Positions 1-12,108 of a stretch of 64,000 nucleotides of DNA are shown one piece after another. Made by a program: the position numbers and the translations under genes. The stretch comes from Alnus glutinosa (lineage: Eukaryota > Streptophyta > Magnoliopsida > Fagales > Betulaceae): assembly GCF_958979055.1 (NCBI RefSeq), contig NC_084886.1, positions 14,790,154 to 14,854,153 of the forward strand, written 5' to 3'. A model generated the notes under the pieces. The model saw nothing but the letters and a program-made list of their open reading frames with translations. It was not told where the DNA came from and did not search any database. Position 1 is the stretch's first letter. The number at the start of each line of letters is the position of its first letter.

Positions 1-800
1 CTGTACATCAAGCTACTTAGCTTATGCTCATTTTTTGTAAATTATATTTCCCTTTTCTAGGGCATGTTACTTTGATTTTTTGGTTCTTTCCAGTATGGAG
101 TGAAATTGTATATCAGCAAATGATCGAATGGATTGCTTGAAGATGCGATTATTTGAGAATAAAAGAACTTTGTTGAACTTTGCTTCTTTTGTTCACATGG
201 TAGTTGGTGGGCAAGATAAAGTAAGATTTGAACATGATTTGATTGACAAATTGATTCTATCTTAAACTCGAGTATCCTAATAAGGACAATTTTAGCAGAC
301 ATGGTTACGTACTTGTGCGTGTATAAATCCCAATAAGTGACTGTTGTATTTCTGTTTATAATTAATAATCAAAACAAAAAAGAAAAAATGAAACGAAAAT
401 TATACACAACGTAACATTGGCTGTTTCAATGAAGCCAATTATAAAACTTCGTAGTTTTAGATGGTAGGCAATAACTTTATTTCAAAATTATTTTTGATTT
501 GTCAAAAAGAAAATTATGACAGAATTATTGATTTGTCACAGCTATAGATCTGTAGGCAAATTGCTCGAAATTGGGCTGGGCAAAACCCACCCAAACCCGC
601 CCCTATCAACCGCCGCTCCCGACAGGCTTCAACTGGAAGTCGGTAACGACTAACGATTTTCTGGATACTGATAGGTTCGGTTCGGGTCGGGTCATAAATC
701 GAAATCTATTTTCTAAGAAAAAAACACAAAAGAGAGACCGGAGACCCGACTCGATAATATTTGATATACTCATATGGTGATATACATTTACTTGAAAAAA
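1..800. other. Intergenic DNA upstream of ARP9
   Basis: No gene is supported here; open frames are short and unlike any family I know. From about 571 to 700 there is a GC-richer patch with repeats of the kind GGGCTGGGCAAAACCCACCC and GGTTCGGTTCGGGTCGGGT, which resembles the diverged end of a dispersed plant repeat. The rest is AT-rich and would hold the distal ARP9 promoter. Confidence 0.5.
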
Positions 801-805
801 TTCCG

Positions 806-947
806 ACTGCCCCCAGGCTCCTTCGATGCTGTTTCCATTCTTGAATCTACCCTGCGGAAGAACTCTGCGAGGCTGTCCTCGGCGTTCCGAGAATTGTACC
901 TGAACCCGAGGACTCCGGCGGAGTTAGGACTGGCGAAATTCCCGGCT
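806..947 (+). other. Short open block upstream of ARP9, present in both copies
   Basis: An open stretch of about 45 codons lies immediately before the ARP9 leader. It reads PGSFDAVSILESTLRKNS, continues with a segment containing FRELYLNP, and stops at a TGA just before an A-rich run. The same block is found at 20146-20275 in the duplicated locus, there preceded by an in-frame ATG at 20071 and running on into the poly-A. I do not recognise the protein. It may be the end of an older upstream gene, an exon fragment, or transcribed leader DNA that is open by chance. Changes between the two copies include both silent and replacing substitutions, so constraint is unproven. Confidence 0.3.
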
Positions 948-1067
948 TGAGGAATTAAAAAAAAAAAAGAGAAAAAGAAAATAAGGAAAAGCAAAACCGA
1001 AACGCAGTGCAATAGAAGGAGCAACAGCAACGGGTCAGTGTTCTTGCAGTGACTCAGTCCATTTGCC

Positions 1068-2344
1068 ATGGTAAGAACGACCAGACGAACCCTCAGAGCT
1101 TCTACCACTGATTCAGCCAACTGGAAAATCTGAGAAGTTTTTTCTCTTATGTTCGCAGGATTACCTAAAAACCGTGGTTCCTACACAACTCGTCGCCGAG
1201 CGAGGCTCCAATCTAGTCGTCATCAACCCAGGTACCGTAACCCTAAGCCTATCCCTACTCGCTCACACCCAAACCATTACTATTCAGCCCTGAAATTCAC
1301 GAGCACAAGCACACTGATTCGTTCTTTTTTTCCTTTTTTTTTTTGGTACCTCCAGGTTCTGCAAACATCAGAATAGGTCTCGCTTCGCAGGACACTCCGT
1401 TCAATATTCCTCACTGCGTTGCTCGGTACACCAACCAAGTCCCCAAGAGAAATGTTCAAGACCAGGTTTGTGACTCTTTCAGTATCGTCTGGAGTTGCAT
1501 TTTCTTTTTGGAAGTTTGAATTTTACAATTTTCATCAAGTCTTGGATTTTGGTTGGTGTTAAATCATTCTAAACGCTTATGCCACTTCTACCCACTTATT
1601 TACCTGAAATGTGTGAGGTAGAGTGCGGAGGTAGGCTTTGAGCTCATAACTACTGTTATGATACCATGTTAAATTACTAAACTGACATAGCAAGGTGAAT
1701 TTAATTATTATATTAGCATTTTTAAAGAGTGTTTTTTTTTTTTGGCCTTTTCAGATGCTCAATTCCCAGATTACTACTGCTCAGCATATGGAGCGGGAGA
1801 AGGCATATGATGTTGTGAGTCTACGCACATTGTTACACATTTTTACAGAATATTGTTGTTATTGTTGTTATTTTTATTTTTTTCATTTTAATTCTGTTTG
1901 TTTGTTTTCTTCTTTTTTAAAGATTGCGTCATTGATGAAGATACCTTTTCTGGATGAAGAGGTTGCCCACAATTCGTTCCCTCGCAAGGTATGCATAAAG
2001 ACATTTAGAAAAAATATTCTTAGATGAATTTTGTCCTTGTAGTTGCGGTAATTAGATTTAGACAGGTCGGTTCCTTGTTTTTTTTGTGGCGGTATGTAAC
2101 ATTTCCTATAAACACAGAGGCTATTTTTTGCTCTGATTGAAAGCAGTTTGAAAAACGAGAATTAGTAAACTGGAATTCACACGGAAGGAAACAAGAAAAT
2201 AGACTACAAGTCCTTGGTCCACTTTCATTCAACTTTTTCTATTCTAAATACTTAATTAGAAAGTTGTTAATAAGAACAGAATAGAAATTTCATTCGTTTT
2301 TTCTTAAATCTTAATTCTATCAAATTCCTTTCCTAAGTGTTGCA

Positions 2345-2389
<45 letters not shown>

Positions 2390-5304
2390 GGGTGTAACAA
2401 ATATATAAATGTACTATAAACAGTGATGCTTAATTCTTTATATATGAAAAAGAAGATTTTCAATTATTAAGGCTTGAATGGACTATATACAACAGCTTGC
2501 TCACTGGCCAGTAACTGCCAAGAGTAGTGAAATTGATTAAACTATTATGCAGATGGGACGTGTAGATGGATATAATCCACAGAGTGGCAGGAAGGAAGCA
2601 GCATTTACTTGGACTGATACATACGAGAAGGGACCAACTTCAACTTTGCCATTAGGTAACTGAAAATTTGGAACATATGCACGCATGTCTATTTGTTCAT
2701 TGACTTCTCATGCCCATTTTGCCGAGCATCTTATTTGAGGTGGACAAGTAATTAGGATAAATCTTTCCATATAATTATAGAAACATTGCTTGTGTTTTCA
2801 AAGTAATTATAGTAGCACTTCAAGTGGTGCATTAAAATTTAGTGGGATCCTAAACAAAGTGATGAAGAACTAAAAGTGCTGTTCAAGTTGTTGATTCTAA
2901 AGCAATTATAGAAAAGCTATTTCTAGAATAGTTCTTCCAAAAACAATTACAGAAACACCAAGACTCCATTTGTTTCGATGGGTTTCTAACGTAAAACATT
3001 TTCAACTAAAAATATTTTATGGAAAACTACTATTTTTCAGATGTTTTGCGATCACCCTAAAAAGGATTCTAAAACCATTTTCCGCTATTGGTTGGTACAT
3101 AGAAGACAATAAAAAACCGGAAACCAACTAGGAACTGGCTGGAAAGCACCGTGTGGCCAACAACTCCTTAAAAAAACATAAAATTTCACACACTCTACAC
3201 ATGTGGACGACCTTACACAATTTCAGCCAAAATTCAACACACGACCATTGAGTGACCTACCTGAATAACCATAAGCCTCATATCACCACAATACCCATCC
3301 ATCCAAACTGCTGCAGTTGCCACCACGCCACAATCACCAACCGTAGAAACCACCAATCAATGACACCATTACAAGAAATCCAAACAAATAATACCCAAAA
3401 TCTAGATCCAATCAACCCAAGCATCAACTTATCATGCTTCAACAGCCCATATATTTAAATCGGGTTTTGCAATCGTGGCCTCCTGGCCTCTATCGTGACC
3501 AAGAAGCTCGGCCTTCGACCTCATTCACTTGATCCACCTTAACATTGACCTTTGGGACATTAACTGTGTCACAACCCAGAAAAAATGTTAGTCACATCTA
3601 CAATATCATTCTAAAATGACTGGTCAAAGTTACAACTAGAGTTCATTAGATCCACTTTAAGGAACCAATGAGGGACTTAACACCCATGTAACACAATCAC
3701 AATCCACCTATCCAATGTGCTTTAATTTTCCGAGGTGTCACAATCTCCCCTACTCAAATCCTTGACTAACGTCAGGGTTCATGTTAAGTTGTAGTGACTA
3801 AGTGCCACATGGTGTTACTAGGTTTCTTTGATACCATTTGTCACAATCTAAGGAAAGCGCTAATCATATATGCACTATTACTCGGAAATGGCTAGTCGAA
3901 ATTACAATTTGGAGCTCATTGGAATCACTTATAAAGTCAAGTCTCACCTAGTAAGGAATTAAGGTAGGACTTTGCACCCATGTAACACCTTTACAATCCA
4001 CCCACCCAATATGAGACTTAACTTTCTGTGGTGTCACAGACCACTGACGTCTGCAATCTCGACTTACCCAATCGAAAACGTCATTGTCACCACTGTCTTC
4101 CTTGTCCCTCCCACCACCATAACAAGCTTATCGCCAACTTAAGTGAGGATATCAAGGCTTGCTTTTGCTCTCCGACCAAGAAACTCGTTATCGACTTCAA
4201 TCGGTAGACCCATATCTACCTGGGTGGTGGTTTTGGGTGCGGGATGGCAAGATTCAGCGATCTTTCAGGGTTGAGGGAGGGTGGATTTTTTTTTTTTGGG
4301 GGGGGGGGGAATGTTTATCGTCTCTGGAATATGGTTTACATTTCTTAGAAACATAGGCCATTTTATATCATTTTAGGATGATTGTACATTGACTCGTAGA
4401 ACTATTTCAATTGACCAAATTTTCTTGTCTCAACCAAACACCTAAAAATGAGGAAAATGTTTTGTGGAAAATATACATAAAAACAAACAAAGCTTAATTG
4501 AAATATCTTTTCTATGACAGCTACAAAAGCACTACTTGAAATACCCTTTCATTCTCGTATAAAAGTGAGACTTGAGTTGCTGCTTTCAAGTCCATTGAAG
4601 CCCTAACAAAGTCATAAAGAATCAAAATAGACTATTTCAATGGCATTCTAGAAGCAAACTGAAAGCCCCATTTGAATTAGCTGTTTCAAAACAATCATGT
4701 AAGCCCTATGTAAGCCATGGTGCATGCAGATAAGGGGTTTTCCAATTGTTTGGCAAGTTGCGGCTAGAATACAGCTCTTAAGAGAGAACACCTTGACTCT
4801 TTGATGGTGTTTCCTTTGTTTTGATAGGTTAATTGCAGTTATAATGCTTTCTTTATGTATCTCTAGTCATACTTTGGTTCTGATCCATCTTGAGATAAGT
4901 GAGTGAGAAAATGCTACATGCTTAAACTGGGAAGAAAAGAATTGAACCTTGTCAGTTCCCCATGTTTTGTGCGTAATTTTCTCAATAGGTCAACTGGCTA
5001 ATATTTTACCCCATTATTCCACATACATTGGTGTGGGCCAGGGGAAGAGTCTGTCAGCTTTAATTATCCTGATCCTGTTTTAATTTGCACAGTAGTGCAC
5101 CACACGACCCATTCAGCTTTGAACTGCATGAGAAGTCTCATCCAACAAGATTTTTGTTCTTTATTGCTGCAGTGCAGGGTTTCTAGGTCATAATTTCATG
5201 TTCTACCATTGAAATGGTCATGATTAAAATTCATTTTTCCTTTGCTTATCTCTTCTGTGATCAGGAAGGATTAGATAAAAAGCCCTTGTTTTGGGTTTTT
5301 TTTT

Positions 5305-5335
<31 letters not shown>

Positions 5336-8300
5336 GGGAGGTGAGGGGGAGGAGGCAGAGAGGGTTTAGTTTTGGGGGCCAAGTGGTTAGAGATTTGAGA
5401 TAAAGGTTTTGCTGGTATTGTATATCTTCTTATCAAAATACAATGGCGGTTGTATCAGTCTATGCTGACTTTATTTGAAAATTGAGGCTTTGATAATTTT
5501 CAGTAAGATACTTTCATAGTATTCTCATTTTTCTTTACATGTTTCGTGTTCTATGCTACTTGATTCATTCTCTGATTGATCACAATCTGTTGGATGATAT
5601 GGAATTAAACTTGATAGCATTTAACATGCTACCATGATTAGTTTGTTCTCGGATTTCATTTCTTTAAAAATGCAAATTGCTTATGCAGGAAGTTCGACAA
5701 ATGAAGTTGTGACTAATGAGTCTGTGGACCAGCATGAAGGCACTAATTCTAAGGAACTTATTTCAAGCAAACCCAAATTCAGACGGTTCATTTGTGGTGA
5801 GGAAGCACTTAAAATATCCCCGACAGAGCCATATTGCTTACAACGTCCTATTCGCAGAGGTCATTTGAATATTTCTCAACACTATCCCATGCAGCAGGTA
5901 CAGTCCCCATGTTTATTTAGCTTCATCATGCATCAGAAAAAAATTTCTAGCAGTCATATTTGTCAAATGCAAGTCTTTTTTGCCATATCACTGAATTTAG
6001 TGACTCAAATAATTATTTCCACGAATCCTCTTGAAAGAGAGGAGTGCCTTTCTTATTCCTTTTTATTATTATTATTATTATTATCATCATTATTATTTTT
6101 TGTTGTTGTGGTTGTTGTGGTCATCGTTATTATTGTAAAGAAAATTTAGATATGTAATGGATTGGAACCTTATAATGTGATGGGATAAAATAGAATAATG
6201 GTTACAAATTGCAAGAGATGAAGGGAAGTAGGAAATGGATGGACAAGAAACCAGTTTACTTTTGAAACATGATTTCATACTAATTTTAGATAATGGAACT
6301 TTAATTAGCTATATAAGCCTACCCCAACCATACCTCGTTCCAAGGTAAGTAATGTGATGACTTCTTAAAATTCTTGCTCTTTAATTTTTTTACCAAAACA
6401 CAAAACAATACTGTCTTTTAGTGTTTTGCAAACTACTATTTCTTATACTTACATTTTGCTTATTTTTCAGGTACTTGAGGATCTGCATGCTATTTGGGAC
6501 TGGATTTTGATAGAGAAACTGCATATCCCTCACATTGAGAGAAACATGTACTCTGCCATTCTTGTTGTGCCAGAAACATTTGATAATCGGGGTATTTATA
6601 TCTCAAATAGTTCTTTACAGATTTTTAGATCTTTAGGGTAGAGAAATCTCTCTCATTTACTTATATATATATATATATATACACACCACATTTTTATTCT
6701 ATAACTATCCTACAATGCTGACGTGATAGTCCCAACTAACCTTTGGAATTTATTTATTTTTTATTACTATTATTTTTTAACAAAAATTGATCCAAAGATT
6801 AGTTGGAACTATCATGTTAGCTTTGTGGGATAAAAATGTGGTTATATATGTGTATATATATATATAAGAAATCTCTTTCTCATTTAAGTTTTACCATCTT
6901 CCATATGTTGTAAAATTGCCTTTTACTTGAATAGCTATACTACGATAAACCTTAATAGTAGTCGTTCCGCTCTCTATCTTGTATAATTGTTTAGAAGTAT
7001 GTTACTATGTTTTTTCCCACTAGCTTATACTTCCCTCCTTTTTTCTTTTTTTTTTTAATAGTAGCCTCCTTAATGACAATCATAAAAGTTTATTGCTTAT
7101 AGGTTTCTGAACTCAGTGTGATATTATCTGGAGAATGCTTTAAATGTGATCCGATTTTGTGTTTGTTGAAAAGGATTGCTATATCTTTCCTTTTCTTTTT
7201 TTTTTGATAAGTAAGTAGAGAATTTTATTAAAAGCGTAAAGGCGCCCCTAAGCATACAGGAAGTATACAAAAGGACACTAAAAAGCAAAAGAGGGGAAAG
7301 GGAAAAAACACCCGAAAAACCCAAAAGAAAAAACCCGAAAGACCCCTACAAAACAGCCCACAAAACCCCGATACTAATACATCGCAATAGTCCGCTTAGC
7401 CTTGCCCCTACTAGAACCTAACCCTCTAGCATCATAATTAATCGAGCACTCTAAGTTTTTCACTTCACGACTCCCTTTAAACTTAGAAGAGGAAACTGAA
7501 GCCTCAATGCGATGCTCCGCATCAATACTAGTCATGAAATCTAAAAAGCCCTCCACATTCCCCTCGTGGGATAATCCTAGAGTGTTAACACAGAAGCTAA
7601 GATCAATCGCAGCCCCAGGAGAATCACCAATCGCCTCAACACCACTTCCCCGCGAAGAATTCCCTTTGATCTTATGCCGCTTCCCCATACTATCCCGATG
7701 AAAATCTTCCTCAAAGGCATCCAACAAAGAAAATCTTCCCTTTGATCTTTCCTTTTCTTCTTCTTTCTGAGAAATACAGGAGAGAGAGAAGGGGGGGGGG
7801 GTGCTAAACAGGGGGATCTTTCTCACTGTTGATCCTAATAGAACAAAGAAAAGGGGGAAGAATTGGAATGCTTCCAAACACTAAGTTAGAAGCGGCTCAC
7901 TTTGCAGTGTGATGTGCACGAAATTGGCACTCGTAGTAATCTTTGATGCAGTTCATCTTTGAATAAACTGCAGATGATGGTGAATATCAGCAATAATGGA
8001 GGTGGAGGACCACTCTGTGAAGCAATTGGCTTTGTTAACAGCCAAGATGGTCGTTAATGAACCCCCTTCCAGAAATAAAGAAGTGCAACCCTCTGACATA
8101 GCTAGCTGAACAGCTAGAAGTGCTGCATAAGCTTGCCCCCCATGTTCACATCCACAAAGTGAAGTTTATGGGTAATGGCTGAGATAATACATCCATTGGA
8201 GTCACTAAGCACTGCTGCTGCCACAGCAAAAGTAGAACGGATTGCCACATCGAAATTAGCCTTAACTGATCCTGGAGGATGAGGCTGCCAAGGAACTGAG

Positions 8301-11300
8301 CCATGTATGGAATTTTGCCAGGCTGAGAGGTGTGATCTGATAAGCAATTTTATGAGCTTCAAAATATCTGGGGCATAAGGATTGATATTAACGTGGATCA
8401 ACTTAGAGGATAGAGTTTGAGTGTCAGGTGAAGTTGAGTTGGGTTTGAGGGAGGGATGGTTGTCATTCCAGTTCAAAGCTTCAGTTCTTGATATGAGTTG
8501 TTCGATTGCTTGCAAAGGTTGATCCATGAAGGAAAAGGATGGGGAGGCTACTGAGTAAAGGTAAGGGATTAGAGGGGAAGGAACAGGGGAAACCTAGGTT
8601 CGGGAAGAGAAAAGACAGAAGGCTCTACAAGAGAGAAGAGAAAATTTATGTAGCCTTATTCAATTTGTTAGGTCTTTGACCCTTTTGATTGCTATATCTT
8701 CTTATAAACAAATCATTTTCATCTTAAATGCTTAAGCCTCTATGGATCAAGGAGATCTGCATATCAAATACATTATTGACACTGAATACTTGATTTTGGA
8801 ATCCTGTTGTCTCAGCTGAGTGTAAGCTTTTTCTCAGCTTGAACCTGAAGATATCGTCTCTGATACGTACTTTAGAATATGCTTGCCAGATCTAGGACTA
8901 AGATATCCATGGCTATGGCTTCTCAACAAGCATTCTGTGTATGCTGGATACTCTTTATACTAGAGCACTAAATATTCTTGAGGTTTAAGAAATTATGGAT
9001 ACATAGTGATTTGATTTGGCTTTTGGGGACTATTAAGCATTAATCTTGATTTTTAAGCATCTTTGAAATTATATCTCATTGTGCTTGTCAGTTTGCGTAG
9101 TGTTAGCTTGCATCATAGTAATGTCAGTTCATAGTGTTGTCACTTTTTTGTTGACTTGAATGATTTTAAAGATGCTAGCTACTTTACCTGGTTTAAGTCT
9201 GTTGAAGTTGTACCATAAATTTGAATTCAAGCCTCCACTCTAGGTTGCGATCCTCTGCTTATTTGCCTCTCCACCAGAATAATGTCTTCTTCTTCTTTTT
9301 TTCTTTTTTCTTTTTTTTTTTAAAGTTTTATTGCTAGCCGCTGCAACCTAGCCAACTATCTGTTGGTGGTTTGTACATCATGTATAAGTGAAAGGCTAAC
9401 CACCTTTGATGTTACTTGATCAAGCCTTACTAAAAACATTCTGGGTATTTCTGCCTGGCACATGTAGTTCATCTTACTGATTGGCATGCCATTTATGTAA
9501 AAGATAATGTCTGAACTCTGCTTAAAACTGCATTTTCTAGTTGTCTTATGTTCTAAGCAAAAGCTTCAAGGATCTTATGCTTGTAAATCTTTGATTCTCT
9601 CACCATCTTTGCTTAGTTTTCTTCTACCTGAAGAGAAGAATTAATGTGGGAGATAGGAGAACTATTTTAATTTTCTATCTGTTGTTTGTGACTAGCAGAA
9701 ATAAAGGAAATGTTAACCTTAGTGTTGCGAGACTTGCGCTTTAGCTCAGCAGTGGTACACCAGGTGAGAGTTTCTATTAATTAGTAAAAGTTTTGTTTTT
9801 GCTAGATATTTATTACTTTATAGTTCATGGTAATCTTGTGAAACTGGAGACATGTAAGTAAATTTTGCACACCAATAGTTTGTCCTATGGCCGTGTGATA
9901 CGCATTAGTTTCGTGATCTTATTTTGCTGGATAAAGTCTGACCTGGATTTTTCTTGAGCATCAACCATTTCGCAACCGTGCATGAATATTTTATGAACTT
10001 ATTGGCTTTGTAGAATAAGCATGTTGGAGATAGATTTGGCACAATAGATATGCTGAAAGTTATTCTTTTTTTGGTGTCTTAGTTTCAATCATGTTATCTA
10101 TGAGAATGTATCCCCCTTTTTTATGTCTTGATCATTCTTTTTTTCTTTTGTGAAGATTTTGCTTTGGTTAATGATTTAATATGCTGCTTCAGCAAAAGAT
10201 ATGGTAATATTATGATAGCTACAAGATTACTATTGTACCATTACATTTTTTTTTTATCCATATGCCATTTGCTCCTTGAGACTTAAGCTATAAATGGAAT
10301 CTTGCTTTAAAAATTCTGTTTGTTCTCAGTGTTGTTGATGATCTTCTTTCTTGAACTTTGCATTTCCACATCTACGTTTGAAATGTTTTGGCTGTAACCA
10401 ATGATTCATCTGGGTTTTCCCCTAGTAGATGATGATTTTTTTCTGGAACTGGTGATGCAGGAAGGTCTAGCTGCTGTTTTTGGGAATGGGTTATCAACAG
10501 CTTGTGTTGTAAACATGGGTTCTCAGGTGACATCAGTGATTTGCATTGAGGTAACTGCAATACGATTGTAACTGGACATCCAGCCTTGATTCTTTTCTTT
10601 TGAAATTAAATATGTAAAAAAAACCACTTGTCTTGTTATCCAACTTGAATATACTTTTCTAAAAGAAAAAAAAAGGGTGTATGCGTAGCAAAAATATTTC
10701 CTTTTGAAGCAAAAGTTACCAGGTTTCTCCTTATTATGCTATTATCAGCATTACTGACAGACTGCCACTGCCACTGCTGGTACTGCCATGTATGAAATTT
10801 ACCACAACCGCTACTTCAATGCTTCGATCATCATGTATGAAAAAATTTAGCATGATGAAGTCTCAATTCTGGAAAGTAAGGCTTTCCTGACTATGGTAAT
10901 CAACTTGTTGTCTCTTTTGGTGTTTAGGATGGAGTGGCACTACCTACTACAGAGAAGACATTACCTTTTGGTGGAGAGGTTGGTTCATCTTACAACTCAT
11001 TACTTTTCTTCTAAATTAACTGTAAATATACATGGAAAATATACACCCTTATTTATTGTTTCTTTAGTTATTATTGAAAAATTGATTTTTTTTCTATGTT
11101 CTCTTCACCTTTAATAGCTAAGTATATGAGAAAACTGTTTACCTTGATAATTCTTTCTTTGAAAAGTAGATACAAAATCTTTTCCTTTGATTGTTAATAT
11201 AATTTTAAATCGGAATTATTTATGTGAGCAGTGTGAGTCTTGTTTTTCTGTTTACTTTATTCATGGCCTTATTTTTGGCAAAAACATGTGCTGCCACACG

Positions 11301-12076
11301 TTTTATGTTGACTTGTGACCTTTCTAACTGATTTCTTGTCCTCTAGGTGCCTTCATCTTGAAAATATCTTGCTGCTGCATTCCTTTGTTCTTGCATGGCA
11401 CCGATCATCCTCTACAGCTTTCTTTCTTCTATTTCATGTTTGTGTCCATTCTAAATTATTTGTAAAGGTGCACAGCACCAATTTTTTGATCCCCTAAATT
11501 TTTACATTTCTCTTTTCGACCCATTTTTTTCTGACATATATCTTGTTTTTGGTAAACTTAACTTGAATATCATGCCTTATTGCCGCATGATTTGCTTTTA
11601 AATGTGACCTAATCATCCCAGTTAGACTGCTTTCTTGTTGTCTCCTATTTGTCGCATCTCTGGACTCTTTTAACATCTCAGTCAGCTTTATCTCATCTTG
11701 TCAATTTGGGTTCCCACCTTTGTTAATTTCCACAAAAGGAAAAAACAAAACAAAAACAAAAAGTTCTCCTTACATTTTTATTTGACCTTCTCTTTCTTCT
11801 AATGTTTCTGGATTACTTCTGCTGCACTCTTTTTGCATTTGTTCTGTGATAGCCCAATCTGCTCCTTACACATCATAGGTGATCCATACTTGTCTTTGCT
11901 AATTGCACTAAAATTCCAATGACCTGTTTACATTTTCAGGATATAGCAAGATGCCTTCTCTGGACTCAGAGGCATCATCAGACATGGCCACAAATCCGTA
12001 CCGACATTTTGACAAAGCCTATAGACCTTTTGATGCTTAACCGACTGAAAGAGACATATTGTGAAATTAAAGTGAG

Positions 12077-12108
<32 letters not shown>

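Noticed and set aside
7374..7877. Minus-strand open frame of 167 codons as a host gene
   Set aside because: It lies inside the LINE-derived insert bounded by the 14-bp target duplication; its end matches a LINE linker and its start the end of an RNase H segment in another frame.
8114..8527. Minus-strand RNase H-like open frame as a host RNase H
   Set aside because: Same insertion; plant LINE 3' ends carry this domain and the frame is broken after [10 protein letters not shown].
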